A stretch of DNA of 64,000 nucleotides from NCBI RefSeq assembly GCF_900454685.1, contig NZ_UATM01000032.1:434001-498000 (forward strand), in the 5' to 3' direction. Shown piece by piece: positions 17,170-24,493 of this stretch. The DNA is from Peptoniphilus harei (GTDB lineage Bacteria > Bacillota > Clostridia > Tissierellales > Peptoniphilaceae). The notes beneath the pieces were generated by a model. That model had not been told where the DNA came from. It did not search any database and saw only the letters and a program-made list of their open reading frames with translations. A program made the position numbers and the translations under genes. Position 1 is the first letter of the stretch. Each line of letters opens with the position of its first letter.

Positions 17170-17198
17170 CTTCGGCATAGATTAAAAAACTATGCAAG
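17170..17198 (-). promoter_or_regulatory. Candidate S6:S18-binding mRNA leader
   Basis: On the minus strand CTTGCATAG and CTATGCCGAAG pair, leaving a CG/CCG bulge on the 3' arm, about 20 nt upstream of the rpsF SD. This matches the published rpsF leader motif, in which a bulged CCG mimics the S6:S18 site in 16S rRNA. The placement is convincing; binding is inferred. Confidence 0.7.
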
Positions 17199-17265
17199 GA
17201 TTTCAATCTTTGATATTATATATTAAAGAAATTGCTTAGTCAAGATTTTATTTAAAGAGGTGTTT

Positions 17266-17739
17266 ATGGAAGTTAAATCTATAAGAGTTAAAAATAAAAA
17301 AACTATTGCCCTTGTTGCCCACGACCACAAGAAGAAAGACCTCCTTGCTTGGGTAAGAAAGCATGAAGATAAACTAAGAGGCCACAACTTCATTGGGACG
17401 GGAACAACTGCTGCCCTTATATCACAAGAGACTTCACTAGACGTCAAGAGGCTTGTGTCTGGACCTTTAGGTGGCGACCAACAACTTGGTGCCAAGATAT
17501 CAGATTCGCAAATTGATATTTTGATCTTCTTTTGGGATCCTCTTGAAGCCCAACCTCACGACCCAGACGTCAAGGCCCTTCTTAGGATATCAACTCTTTA
17601 CAACATTGCCCTTGCCACATCTCCAACTACTGCCGACTATATCTTGTCCTCTCCAATGTTTAATGGCGAGTACAATGTTGAAATTTTGGACAATGATTAT
17701 TCTGTGGAAGACAGAATTTCAAAAAAGGATTTTGATTAA
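17266..17739 (+). CDS. mgsA: Methylglyoxal synthase
   Basis: A 157-residue MgsA. It carries VAHDHKKKDLL, GTGTT, the phosphate-binding SGPLGGDQQLGA and the ...FFWDPLEAQPHDPDVKALLR signature. It converts dihydroxyacetone phosphate to methylglyoxal and phosphate, bypassing lower glycolysis when phosphate is limiting. The ATG at 17266 lies 5 nt after AGAGG; the GTG at 17260 is less likely. It is divergent from rpsF and single, with a terminator at 17751. Confidence 0.95.
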   Translation: MEVKSIRVKNKKTIALVAHDHKKKDLLAWVRKHEDKLRGHNFIGTGTTAALISQETSLDVKRLVSGPLGGDQQLGAKISDSQIDILIFFWDPLEAQPHDPDVKALLRISTLYNIALATSPTTADYILSSPMFNGEYNVEILDNDYSVEDRISKKDFD

Positions 17740-17750
17740 TATTATATAGG

Positions 17751-17775
17751 AAGCGGCTTTTGAAGTCGCTTTTTT
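17751..17775 (+). terminator. Terminator of mgsA
   Basis: AAGCGGCTT (17751-17759) pairs with AAGTCGCTT (17763-17771) with a G.U, followed by T. Confidence 0.85.
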
Positions 17776-17806
17776 CTGTGATAAAATATTTTTATTGGAG
17801 GTTTTT

Positions 17807-19015
17807 ATGACAAAAATGTTAGATAGATTTTTAAAATATGTGTCTTTTGAGACAACTAGTGATGAGGCATCAGAGACTTGCCCATCAACTGAAAGACAGT
17901 TAAAACTTGGGAATTATTTAGTGGAAGAGTTAAAGTCTCTTGGTATTGATGCTGAGATTGATGAAAATGGCTACGTCTATGGCAAGATTCCTGGAAGAGT
18001 CAAGGCAAAGAAGACTGTGGGATTTATTGCCCACATGGACACTGCTCCCGACATGACTGGAAAAGACGTCAAGCCGAGAATTATTGAATCTTACGACGGC
18101 AAGGACATCAAATTAAATGACGACTTCACAACAAGTCTTAAAGACTTTCCTTTTTTAAAGGACTTAAAGGGTCAAACTCTTATAACAACTGACGGAACTA
18201 CACTCTTAGGTGCAGACGACAAGGCAGGAATTGCAATTATAATTTCTGCTGTTGAAGAACTTATTAATGATAAAGATGCAAAATATGGCGACATTAGGAT
18301 TGCATTTACACCAGACGAAGAAATAGGCAGAGGGGCCGACAAGTTTAATGTCAAGGACTTTGGGGCAGACTTTGCCTTTACTGTTGACGGTGGACCACTT
18401 GGCGAACTTGAATACGAAACTTTTAACGCAGCATCTTGCAAGGTTAAAATTCAAGGTAAGAATGTTCATCCAGGTTCAGCAAAAGATGCCATGGTAAATT
18501 CTCAGCTCATTGCTATGGAATTTAACTCAATGCTTCCTGTCAATGAAAGGCCCGAATACACAGAAGGCTACGAGGGTTTCTCACTTCTTCTTAACATTGA
18601 AGGCTCTGTTGAGTCCACATCTATGTCCTACATCATCAGGGACCACTCAAGGGAAAAGTTTGAGGCCAGGAAGAAATTATTCCAAGATATTGCAGACTTT
18701 TTAAATAAGAAATACGACGACAGAATAAAAATTGAAATCAAGGACCAATACTACAACATGAGGGAAAAGCTTGAGGATCACATGGAAATCATCGACTTGG
18801 CAAAGGCTGCCTTTGAAAGGTCTGGTGTTGAGCCAATGATTGGACCAGTGAGAGGTGGAACTGACGGATCAAAGCTCTCCTTTATGGGACTGCCTACGCC
18901 TAACCTCTTTACAGGTGGTTACAACTACCACGGTCGCTACGAGCTTGTGAGCCTTGACCAAATGGAAAAGTCCAAGGAAGTCGTAAAAAATATAATAAAA
19001 ATTTTGGCTGAATAG
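17807..19015 (+). CDS. pepT: Peptidase T (tripeptidase), M20 family
   Basis: A 402-residue zinc aminopeptidase that removes N-terminal residues from tripeptides. Motifs include GFIAHMDTAPD (first zinc histidine with catalytic Asp), TLLGADDKAGIAI, TPDEEIGRGADKF (catalytic Glu pair) and PVRGGTDGSKLSFMGLPTPNL near the C-terminus. Start ATG at 17807 follows GGAGG by 6 nt; the TTG at 17795 lies within the SD region. It is monocistronic and would support peptide nutrition. Confidence 0.96.
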   Translation: MTKMLDRFLKYVSFETTSDEASETCPSTERQLKLGNYLVEELKSLGIDAEIDENGYVYGKIPGRVKAKKTVGFIAHMDTAPDMTGKDVKPRIIESYDGKDIKLNDDFTTSLKDFPFLKDLKGQTLITTDGTTLLGADDKAGIAIIISAVEELINDKDAKYGDIRIAFTPDEEIGRGADKFNVKDFGADFAFTVDGGPLGELEYETFNAASCKVKIQGKNVHPGSAKDAMVNSQLIAMEFNSMLPVNERPEYTEGYEGFSLLLNIEGSVESTSMSYIIRDHSREKFEARKKLFQDIADFLNKKYDDRIKIEIKDQYYNMREKLEDHMEIIDLAKAAFERSGVEPMIGPVRGGTDGSKLSFMGLPTPNLFTGGYNYHGRYELVSLDQMEKSKEVVKNIIKILAE

Positions 19016-19031
19016 TTAAGAGTAAGTTATG

Positions 19032-19058
19032 AATCACCAGGCGACTGGTGATTTTTTA
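19032..19058 (+). terminator. Terminator of pepT
   Basis: AATCACCAG (19032-19040) pairs perfectly with CTGGTGATT (19045-19053), then T. Confidence 0.95.
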
Positions 19059-19345
19059 TTTTTAAATTATTAAGAGGTCGTGATTTTTTATAAAGTTACA
19101 AATTATTATGAAGTAAGAATTTTTTCCTAGTTGATAATTATTTTATAAGAAGAAATTTTTTTATATCTTTCTAATAATTTATATTGAAGAGATTGCTTGT
19201 AACTTGGCAATAATTTGATAACCAAAAAATTTTTACGACTTTAAAATTATTTATATAGAATAAATTGTTTATGACTTTACAATAAATTAATAAACCTAAA
19301 TTTTTTGATACTTTCTAAGATATTATTAATATAAAGAATTTTACT
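19058..19345. repeat. Degenerate tandem array, period 36 bp, about eight units
   Basis: Units begin at 19058, 19094, 19129, 19165, 19202, 19238, 19274 and 19310, a spacing of 36 with one-base drifts. The shared pattern starts ACTTTAAAATTATTTATAAA and ends with a purine patch then a T run. Units diverge strongly from each other, so this is an old minisatellite rather than a CRISPR. It fills the gap between pepT and the LCP gene and contains no coding frame. Confidence 0.65.
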
Positions 19346-19370
19346 TATTAATACCTAAAGCCATAAAAAA

Positions 19371-19388
19371 AGAACCCTCTCGGGTTCT
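19371..19388 (-). terminator. Terminator of the LCP gene
   Basis: AGAACCC (19371-19377) pairs with GGGTTCT (19382-19388); the A run on the left provides the U tract on the minus strand. Confidence 0.9.
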
Positions 19389-19390
19389 CT

Positions 19391-20515
19391 TTAGTTGCTA
19401 TTATTTGAAGTCCTATTAGAGTTAGAGTCTTCATTAGAAGAATTTTCTTGAATTCCCTCTTCCTTTATTCTTTCTCTTAACTCTCTGTCCCTCATCTTTT
19501 GTTCAGCTTCTGCCCTCTCAGCATCAGTCATATTGGCAAGTTCTTCTTCTGTATAGTAAATTACTTCTTCTTGGTCATCAGGATTATTTCTAAGTCTTTC
19601 TAGCTCAGAAGCTTGGTAAACTGCATCCTTCTTGTCAACATAATAAAGAGGAGACCCCTTCTTCATGTGACCAACAAGAGTCTTCATATCAATGTTTTCC
19701 TTGTCAAGGCTTACCCCATAGTAGGCAAGATAGGAAAGCTGTCCATAGTTCATGTCTGTTTCAATGTGCTTGTTGGCAATGGAAACTAATTTTGGAAGCT
19801 TAAGAAGCATCTTAGGTGACTTCATCTTGTCGAAGATCTTCATGATAAAGTCTTGTTGGGCCTTGATCCTGTCAAGGTCTTGGTCCTTGTAAATTTTTCT
19901 TATCCTAAGATATTTTACTGACTCCTTACCATCTAAGAGGTGAAGTCCCTCTTCGAAGTCAATTTCTAGTGGTGGCACAGTTGACGGGTCAGTGTACTTG
20001 TACTCTGGTGTGTAAACTTCTACACCACCAATTGCATCAACAAGTTCTTCCACTGCTTCGTAGTTAACAGTGACATAGTGGGAAATTTTTATACCAAGTA
20101 GGTCCTCAACACTGGAAACTTGTAGGTCAATTCCTCCACGAGAGTAGGCGGCGTTCATCCTGTAGTTGTCATATCCCTTTATCTTGTAATATGTATCTCT
20201 TGGGATGGATATAAGTCTAACCCTGTCGTACTTGGGATCAATTGATAGAACCATAATTGTGTCTGCCCTCTTAGAATTTTCATCAACTTCATAAGTCACA
20301 TCACTTGAGTCAATTCCAATTAATAGGATGTTTACAATGTCTTCTTCCTCATTAAAAATGGAAATCTTCTCTGGCTCTTGAACTTCTTCTTTATTATTAA
20401 TTTTGTTTTCATTAGTTAATTTTTGTCCTCTTGGCGCAAATATAAAGGTAAGTCCCAAGGCACCAAGGAGGAGTATAACAGTAAGGAATACAAATATTCT
20501 GTAAATATATTTCAT
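19391..20515 (-). CDS. LytR-CpsA-Psr (LCP) family cell-wall glycopolymer ligase
   Basis: A 374-residue membrane-anchored protein with one N-terminal transmembrane helix (about 5-27). The extracellular LCP domain (about 70-230) contains NILLIGIDSS, RADTIMVLSIDP, RLISIPRDTYY, the YNRMNAAYS-like segment NYRMNAAYSRGG, and KYLRIRKIYKDQDLDRIKAQQ with the catalytic arginines. LCP enzymes transfer wall teichoic acids or capsule from lipid carrier to peptidoglycan. A Glu/Ser/Asn-rich low-complexity tail (about 320-374) follows. The start at 20515 is preceded by AAGGAG. Single gene. Confidence 0.92.
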   Translation of the reverse strand: MKYIYRIFVFLTVILLLGALGLTFIFAPRGQKLTNENKINNKEEVQEPEKISIFNEEEDIVNILLIGIDSSDVTYEVDENSKRADTIMVLSIDPKYDRVRLISIPRDTYYKIKGYDNYRMNAAYSRGGIDLQVSSVEDLLGIKISHYVTVNYEAVEELVDAIGGVEVYTPEYKYTDPSTVPPLEIDFEEGLHLLDGKESVKYLRIRKIYKDQDLDRIKAQQDFIMKIFDKMKSPKMLLKLPKLVSIANKHIETDMNYGQLSYLAYYGVSLDKENIDMKTLVGHMKKGSPLYYVDKKDAVYQASELERLRNNPDDQEEVIYYTEEELANMTDAERAEAEQKMRDRELRERIKEEGIQENSSNEDSNSNRTSNNSN

Positions 20516-20570
20516 GTTAATCTCCTTGTATAATGAACACACAGTAATTAGTGTTATTTTTTTACTATAT

Positions 20571-20993
20571 GATAATCATAGGCTTAGAAATACTAAAACT
20601 GATAAAAGCAATGCTAAGTTAACTGCTTATATGCTTTCTTCCAATGATGCTAAAGCCCACTTACGTTTATAATATCATTTAATGGGGCTTAAGTCACTAA
20701 CTAGATATTGTTCTAGATTGAAGGAAGATTTAGCTACTTTTAAAATTTCTCTTTGCAGAATTGTTGATATTATCTTTTCCGAGCTTCAGACTTGTGTTTA
20801 TCCTATTATTCAAAAGTCTACTCTTGCTTTCTCAATTTCCTTCTAGAAAATTATTGCTAATGCTCATCTTACTAAACTGACTAATGTTTTAAAGAACAAT
20901 TCTAATAGCAGCTAGGGTAAAGATAAAGCTATTTTAATTAGAGTTATTTTTAAGCTTTTAAAAACTAATTCTAAATTTATTCCTCAGAATTAA
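20571..20993 (+). pseudogene. Decayed IS110-family transposase fragment
   Basis: A single reading frame of about 140 codons runs from 20571 to the stop at 20991-20993 and contains three internal stops. Its translation includes LRNTKTDKSNAKLTAYMLSS, HLMGLKSLTRYCSRLKEDL and ANAHLTKLTNVLKNNS, which resemble the central part of IS110-type transposases (the TKTDxxDA DEDD segment). Both the N-terminal catalytic start and the C-terminal region are missing. No terminal repeats are expected for IS110. The frame has not been shifted, only stopped, suggesting moderately recent decay. Confidence 0.75.
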
Positions 20994-21250
20994 AACTTTA
21001 TTATTTTCTTTGCCTAATTAATTTAGGCTTGTTTGTTATGCTTATTTTTATTTAATTGTCTTTTATTTTTTACTCATTTTAATGTTGACATCATATAGTT
21101 ATTCTTTATATTATTATACAACTATATTTGTAAATAAAAACCACCGGCTTATGTGGTGACCCCATAAGTGGCTATTACCGGTAGAATTCCATGCTTTGAA
21201 CTTTCTTTCCCGTGCACCAATTTTCACAGCTTGTGCTAAAGCGTACAAAA
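20994..21250. other. Gene-free stretch with a GC-rich hairpin
   Basis: AT-rich filler follows the IS110 relic, then a nested stem at 21143-21182 (ACCGG with CCGGT outside, CTTATG with CATAAG inside). This kind of nested palindrome is seen at ends of IS200/IS605-type elements; no transposase gene is left here. Confidence 0.4.
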
Positions 21251-21279
21251 AAACCTGGCCTATATGCTAGGTCAGGTTT
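21251..21279 (-). terminator. Terminator of rubrerythrin
   Basis: AAACCTGGCCTA (21251-21262) pairs with TAGGTCAGGTTT (21268-21279) with one G.U; the A run on the left gives a U tract on the minus strand. Confidence 0.9.
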
Positions 21280-21308
21280 CTATACTTTTATATTTCATTT
21301 CTAATGTT

Positions 21309-21902
21309 TTATTTTACTAGGCCTACTGCCATAAAGAAGCCTTGTGGGTGTTTACATGCTGGACATACTACAGGAGCTTCTTCACCTTCGTAAATATATC
21401 CGCAGTTTAGGCATTTCCAAATTGTTACTTCGTCTTTTTTAAACATTTCTCCTGCTTCTAGAGTATCTAGAAGAGTTTTGTACCTGTCTCTGTGGTGTTC
21501 TTCTACTTCGCCTATTTCTGTAAATGATTTTGCTATGTCGTCAAAGCCTTCTTCTTTTGCAATTTTTGCAAATTCTGGATACATAGTTTCAGCTTCGTCA
21601 TTTTCACCATCAATAGCTCCTTTAAGGGCAAGTTTTGTGTCCTTATAAACTACTGGGAAAGCTGTATAATCAGGGTTTAGTTCAATGGCTTCATTTTCAA
21701 ATTCGTCTTTTAAGTACTTATAAAGTGCGTTTGCGTGAGCTCTTTCATTTAAAGCTGTTTCTTCAAAAACTTTTGCTATGTGTTTGTAGCCTTCTTTGTC
21801 AGCAATTTTTTGAGATAGAGTGTATCTTTGAACTGCTTGAGATTCTCCTGCAAAAGCTGTTATTAAGTTACTTGCTGTTTTTGTTCCTTTTAATTTTTTC
21901 AT
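21309..21902 (-). CDS. rbr: Rubrerythrin
   Basis: A 197-residue rubrerythrin. The N-terminal four-helix ferritin-like domain holds the diiron ligands (E20 in AGESQAVQRY, ETALNERAHA, and EVEEHHRDRY). The C-terminal rubredoxin domain has CLNCGY and CPACKH. It reduces hydrogen peroxide using NAD(P)H through redox partners, a main oxidative-stress defence in anaerobes. AGAGGTAAG precedes the ATG. A Fur/PerR-like box lies about 90 nt upstream at 21991-22005. Confidence 0.96.
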   Translation of the reverse strand: MKKLKGTKTASNLITAFAGESQAVQRYTLSQKIADKEGYKHIAKVFEETALNERAHANALYKYLKDEFENEAIELNPDYTAFPVVYKDTKLALKGAIDGENDEAETMYPEFAKIAKEEGFDDIAKSFTEIGEVEEHHRDRYKTLLDTLEAGEMFKKDEVTIWKCLNCGYIYEGEEAPVVCPACKHPQGFFMAVGLVK

Positions 21903-21990
21903 TGTACTTACCTCTTTCTTTTTTATTTGGATATACTTCCAATATATTATATTTATAACCCTTTACAAATGGCTTAAACACTGGATTTTG

Positions 21991-22005
21991 TGATAACAAT
22001 TATCA
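21991..22005. promoter_or_regulatory. PerR/Fur-type box upstream of rbr
   Basis: TGATAACAATTATCA is a 7-1-7 inverted repeat that differs at one position from the classic Fur/PerR core TGATAATNATTATCA. It is placed about 90 nt upstream of rubrerythrin, a classical PerR target. Confidence 0.65.
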
Positions 22006-22090
22006 ACTGGTCAGGGCTTTAAAAAAAGAAATAAGTTTTGAAATGTACTTATCTCTTTAATCTGACTTTTATCATTGTTTGTTTTTGCTA

Positions 22091-22544
22091 TTAAATTTCT
22101 ATTTCTAATAGGATTGGAGTTTGATCCTGTCTATCTTCAGAGTTTGGCATTTTTGATTCTACTAGTTGGTCCTTAATCCTATCACTTAATAAAAAGTAGT
22201 CAATCCTCTAGCCTGACTTGTTAATCCTAGACGTTTTTATTCTTTGAGCCCATTCCTTCTACGTCTCCATGAGCGTGTCTAAAGGTGTCTTTAAATCCTT
22301 CTTTTTCTTCGTCTGTAAATCCTGGTTATCTTTTATTGGTCTCTGGATTTTTCAGGTCAATTTACTTGTGGACAAGGTTAAAATCTCCTGTTGCTATTAC
22401 TGGCTTATTTTTATCTAAGTCTGCTAAGTAGTTGGCATAGAACTTGTCCCATTCTTGTCTTTCTGCTAGTCTTTTTAGGCCATCTCCTGCCTTAGGAGTG
22501 TAAACTGTTGTAAAGTAATAGTCCTCAAATTCTAAGGTTAGCAT
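22091..22544 (-). pseudogene. Truncated, decayed exodeoxyribonuclease III
   Basis: The intact 60-codon opening (22362-22544, minus) reads VYTPKAGDGLKRLAERQEWD and VIATGDFNLVHK, the middle of an ExoIII/AP-endonuclease of the Xth family. After the stop the homology continues: IDLKNPETNKR, PGFTDEEKEGFKDTFR, then a scrambled C-terminal part with several stops and a frame change, ending DQTPILLEIEI-like codons by 22091. The N-terminal third is absent. It is a relic and probably not functional. Confidence 0.8.
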
Positions 22545-22628
22545 TCTTCCTCCTAAACTAGGTCCATATAATATTTCAATACTTTTATTAATATGCTAAA
22601 TTAAATTCTTATTGGGTAAAGTATAAGT

Positions 22629-23330
22629 ATGAAAATATTATTAGATGCAGACGGTTCGCCAGTTAGAAAAATAGTTGAAGACCTCTCAAAGAAATATGGA
22701 GCAAAACTTATCACTGTGAAAAATTATAGCCAAGATTTCACACCTTCCTATGGTCAAGTGGTTGATGTTGATGTCACAAAGGAAGCTGCCGATATTTACA
22801 TCGCCAACCAGGCAAGGCAGGGTGACCTTGTCATAACTAACGACAGGGGGCTTGCTTCTCTTGGTCTATCCAAGGGAGCCAGGGTCCTAGACTTTCAAGG
22901 TGACTTTGTAAACGATGACAACATTATGGTCCTGCTTGCCAGCCGCCACTTCAACAAGAAGATGAGAGATCGAAATATTTTTTCTAATATACCTAAGAGA
23001 AAAAAATCACTGGACCAGGATTTTTATAATTCACTAGATAAATTTTTGGAGGGAATAAATATGTTAACACTTTTTGTTTCAAGCCTTTGCCCAGATTGTC
23101 CGCCGGCAATAGAAGAGATTAAAAAGAAGGATATTAAATGTGAGATTGTAGACATAACTTCTTCAATGGCAAGTCTCAAGAAATTTTTAAAGGAAAGAGA
23201 CTTCTCAGATGCCTTTGATGAAATTGTAGAAGAAAATAGGGTTGGTGTCCCTTGCCTTATGCGTGATGACGAATTTTTCTTCTTTGATGGGGACTTAGAT
23301 GAATTTTTAGGAGGAAATAATGGAATTTAA
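22629..23330 (+). CDS. DUF188 (YaiI/YqxD) protein fused to a glutaredoxin-like domain
   Basis: A 233-residue fusion. Residues 1-142 are a DUF188 protein (MKILLDADGSPVRKIVE, TNDRGLASLGLSKGARVLDF), a PIN-like family of unknown function. Residues 145-230 look like a glutaredoxin-type domain starting MLTLFVSSLCPDCPPAIEEI, with a CPDC redox pair and a cis-Pro-like VGVPCLM. Met145 (ATG at 23061) is preceded at 7 nt by a perfect SD GGAGGG (23048-23053), and the linker EGIN is encoded by that SD. So the two halves may be made both as one fusion and as a separate glutaredoxin-like protein. The start SD is weak (GGGTAAAG). It overlaps the nitroreductase by 11 bp. Confidence 0.88.
   Translation: MKILLDADGSPVRKIVEDLSKKYGAKLITVKNYSQDFTPSYGQVVDVDVTKEAADIYIANQARQGDLVITNDRGLASLGLSKGARVLDFQGDFVNDDNIMVLLASRHFNKKMRDRNIFSNIPKRKKSLDQDFYNSLDKFLEGINMLTLFVSSLCPDCPPAIEEIKKKDIKCEIVDITSSMASLKKFLKERDFSDAFDEIVEENRVGVPCLMRDDEFFFFDGDLDEFLGGNNGI
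23048..23063 (+). promoter_or_regulatory. Internal ribosome binding site and ATG within the fusion gene
   Basis: GGAGGG at 23048-23053, seven bases, then ATG at 23061, in frame with the upstream DUF188 gene. It would start an 89-residue glutaredoxin-like protein. Confidence 0.65.
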
Positions 23331-23865
23331 AGAATTTATAGACTTAGCAAAAGTAAGACAGTCCTGCAGGTCCTATGACCCTGACAGAGAAGTTGAGGCT
23401 GAAAAGCTTGATGCCTGCCTTGAAGCCATGAAGCTTTCACCTTCTGCTTGTAATGCCCAACCTTATTTTTATTATATTGTAAAGGGTGACGAAGCCAAAA
23501 ATGTTAGAGACCTCTTGCAACTAGGCAAGATGAATTCCTTCGCCAAGGACGTCAATGCCTTTGCAGTGATTACAGAAGAAAATTACAATCTATCTGCCAA
23601 ACTTGGTTCCTCTGTAAAGAATCAAGACTACAAGTCCATTGACATAGGAATCTCAGCAGCCTACTTTACAGCACAAGCCACAAGCCTTGGACTCTCCACT
23701 TGCATAATGGGTTGGTTCGACGAAGAGAAACTCCAAAAGTACCTTGGAACTAAGTCGAGAATTAGACTTGTAATAACAATTGGCTATGCAAAAGACTACA
23801 CAATTCGTGAGAAAAAAAGAAAATCTTCTGACGCAATTTATAAAATAGTATCAGAAGATAAATAA
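23320..23865 (+). CDS. Nitroreductase family protein
   Basis: A 181-residue FMN-dependent nitroreductase-like protein. The N-terminal RQSCRSYDPDREVEAEKL and LSPSACNAQPYFYYIV (flavin phosphate contacts) and the central IDIGISAAYFTAQATSLGLSTCIMGWF are typical. The physiological substrate is unknown; small members often act on quinones or nitro compounds. Its SD (GGAGGAAATA) lies within the end of the upstream fusion gene and the two overlap by 11 bp, so they are co-translated. Confidence 0.93.
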   Translation: MEFKEFIDLAKVRQSCRSYDPDREVEAEKLDACLEAMKLSPSACNAQPYFYYIVKGDEAKNVRDLLQLGKMNSFAKDVNAFAVITEENYNLSAKLGSSVKNQDYKSIDIGISAAYFTAQATSLGLSTCIMGWFDEEKLQKYLGTKSRIRLVITIGYAKDYTIREKKRKSSDAIYKIVSEDK

Positions 23866-23878
23866 ATTTAAATTTATG

Positions 23879-23904
23879 ACTAGGTCTTAGGGCCTAGTTT
23901 TTTT
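23879..23904 (+). terminator. Terminator after the nitroreductase
   Basis: ACTAGGTC (23879-23886) pairs with GGCCTAGT (23891-23898), followed by T. It may also serve the leftward response-regulator operon. Confidence 0.9.
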
Positions 23905-23905
23905 A

Positions 23906-24493
23906 TTACATAAGGGGCCTGAGATAGCCCATCTCAAGAGCAATCTTGCAAGCCTCAATGGCATTCTTGGCACCAAGCTTAGCGTAAATATTTGCCAGGT
24001 GGTTGTAGAGGGTCCTCTCGCTGATGTAGAGTTTATCTGCAATTTCTTTTTTAGTTAGGCCACTTAAGACTTCTAATAAAATCTCCTCTTCCCTCTTTGT
24101 AAGGGGTTCAATTATTTTCTCTTCCCCATCGAAGGGAATTTTTTCGTCCTTGTAAACCCTCTCAAGTCTTTCTATGACCTCATCAACATCAAGGGACTTG
24201 TTTATAAAGTCCTTGGCTCCCTTTTCTAAGGCCAGCCTCTTGTAGTTTATCATGTCGTAGGAAGTCAGAATCACAATTTTTTTATTTTTATCATAGATCT
24301 TATCTAAGATGTCAAAGCCCGTATCCTCTTCCTTGAGGTTTATATCCAAGATTATTATGTCGTAGTCACCCTCCACTTCCTCATAAAACTTTTTTATGTC
24401 GCTGGTGTAGGTGCAAAAAATCCCCCTCTCTTCCAAGAGGAGCTTCAGGCTCTCACCAAAAATTTTGTGGTCATCTAATAAAAGAATTTTCAT
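23906..24493 (-). CDS. NarL/LuxR-type response regulator
   Basis: A 195-residue response regulator. The receiver domain (1-115) has DDHK at the N-terminus, phospho-acceptor Asp in IIILDINL, and the conserved VILTSYD and KDFINKS. The C-terminal LuxR HTH (about 128-190) reads LTKREEEILLEVLSGLTKKE. It overlaps the sensor kinase gene by 23 bp and is the last gene of the ABC/two-component operon. It probably controls the transporter operon itself. Confidence 0.92.
   Translation of the reverse strand: MKILLLDDHKIFGESLKLLLEERGIFCTYTSDIKKFYEEVEGDYDIIILDINLKEEDTGFDILDKIYDKNKKIVILTSYDMINYKRLALEKGAKDFINKSLDVDEVIERLERVYKDEKIPFDGEEKIIEPLTKREEEILLEVLSGLTKKEIADKLYISERTLYNHLANIYAKLGAKNAIEACKIALEMGYLRPLM

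Noticed and set aside
19058..19345. Possible CRISPR array because of the 36-bp step
   Set aside because: Successive units have no conserved repeat of 25-35 bp separated by unique spacers; the entire unit is degenerate, and there are no cas genes.
20515..20542. Longer start of the LCP gene at 20542
   Set aside because: The upstream GTG lacks an SD; the ATG at 20515 has AAGGAG at the correct distance.
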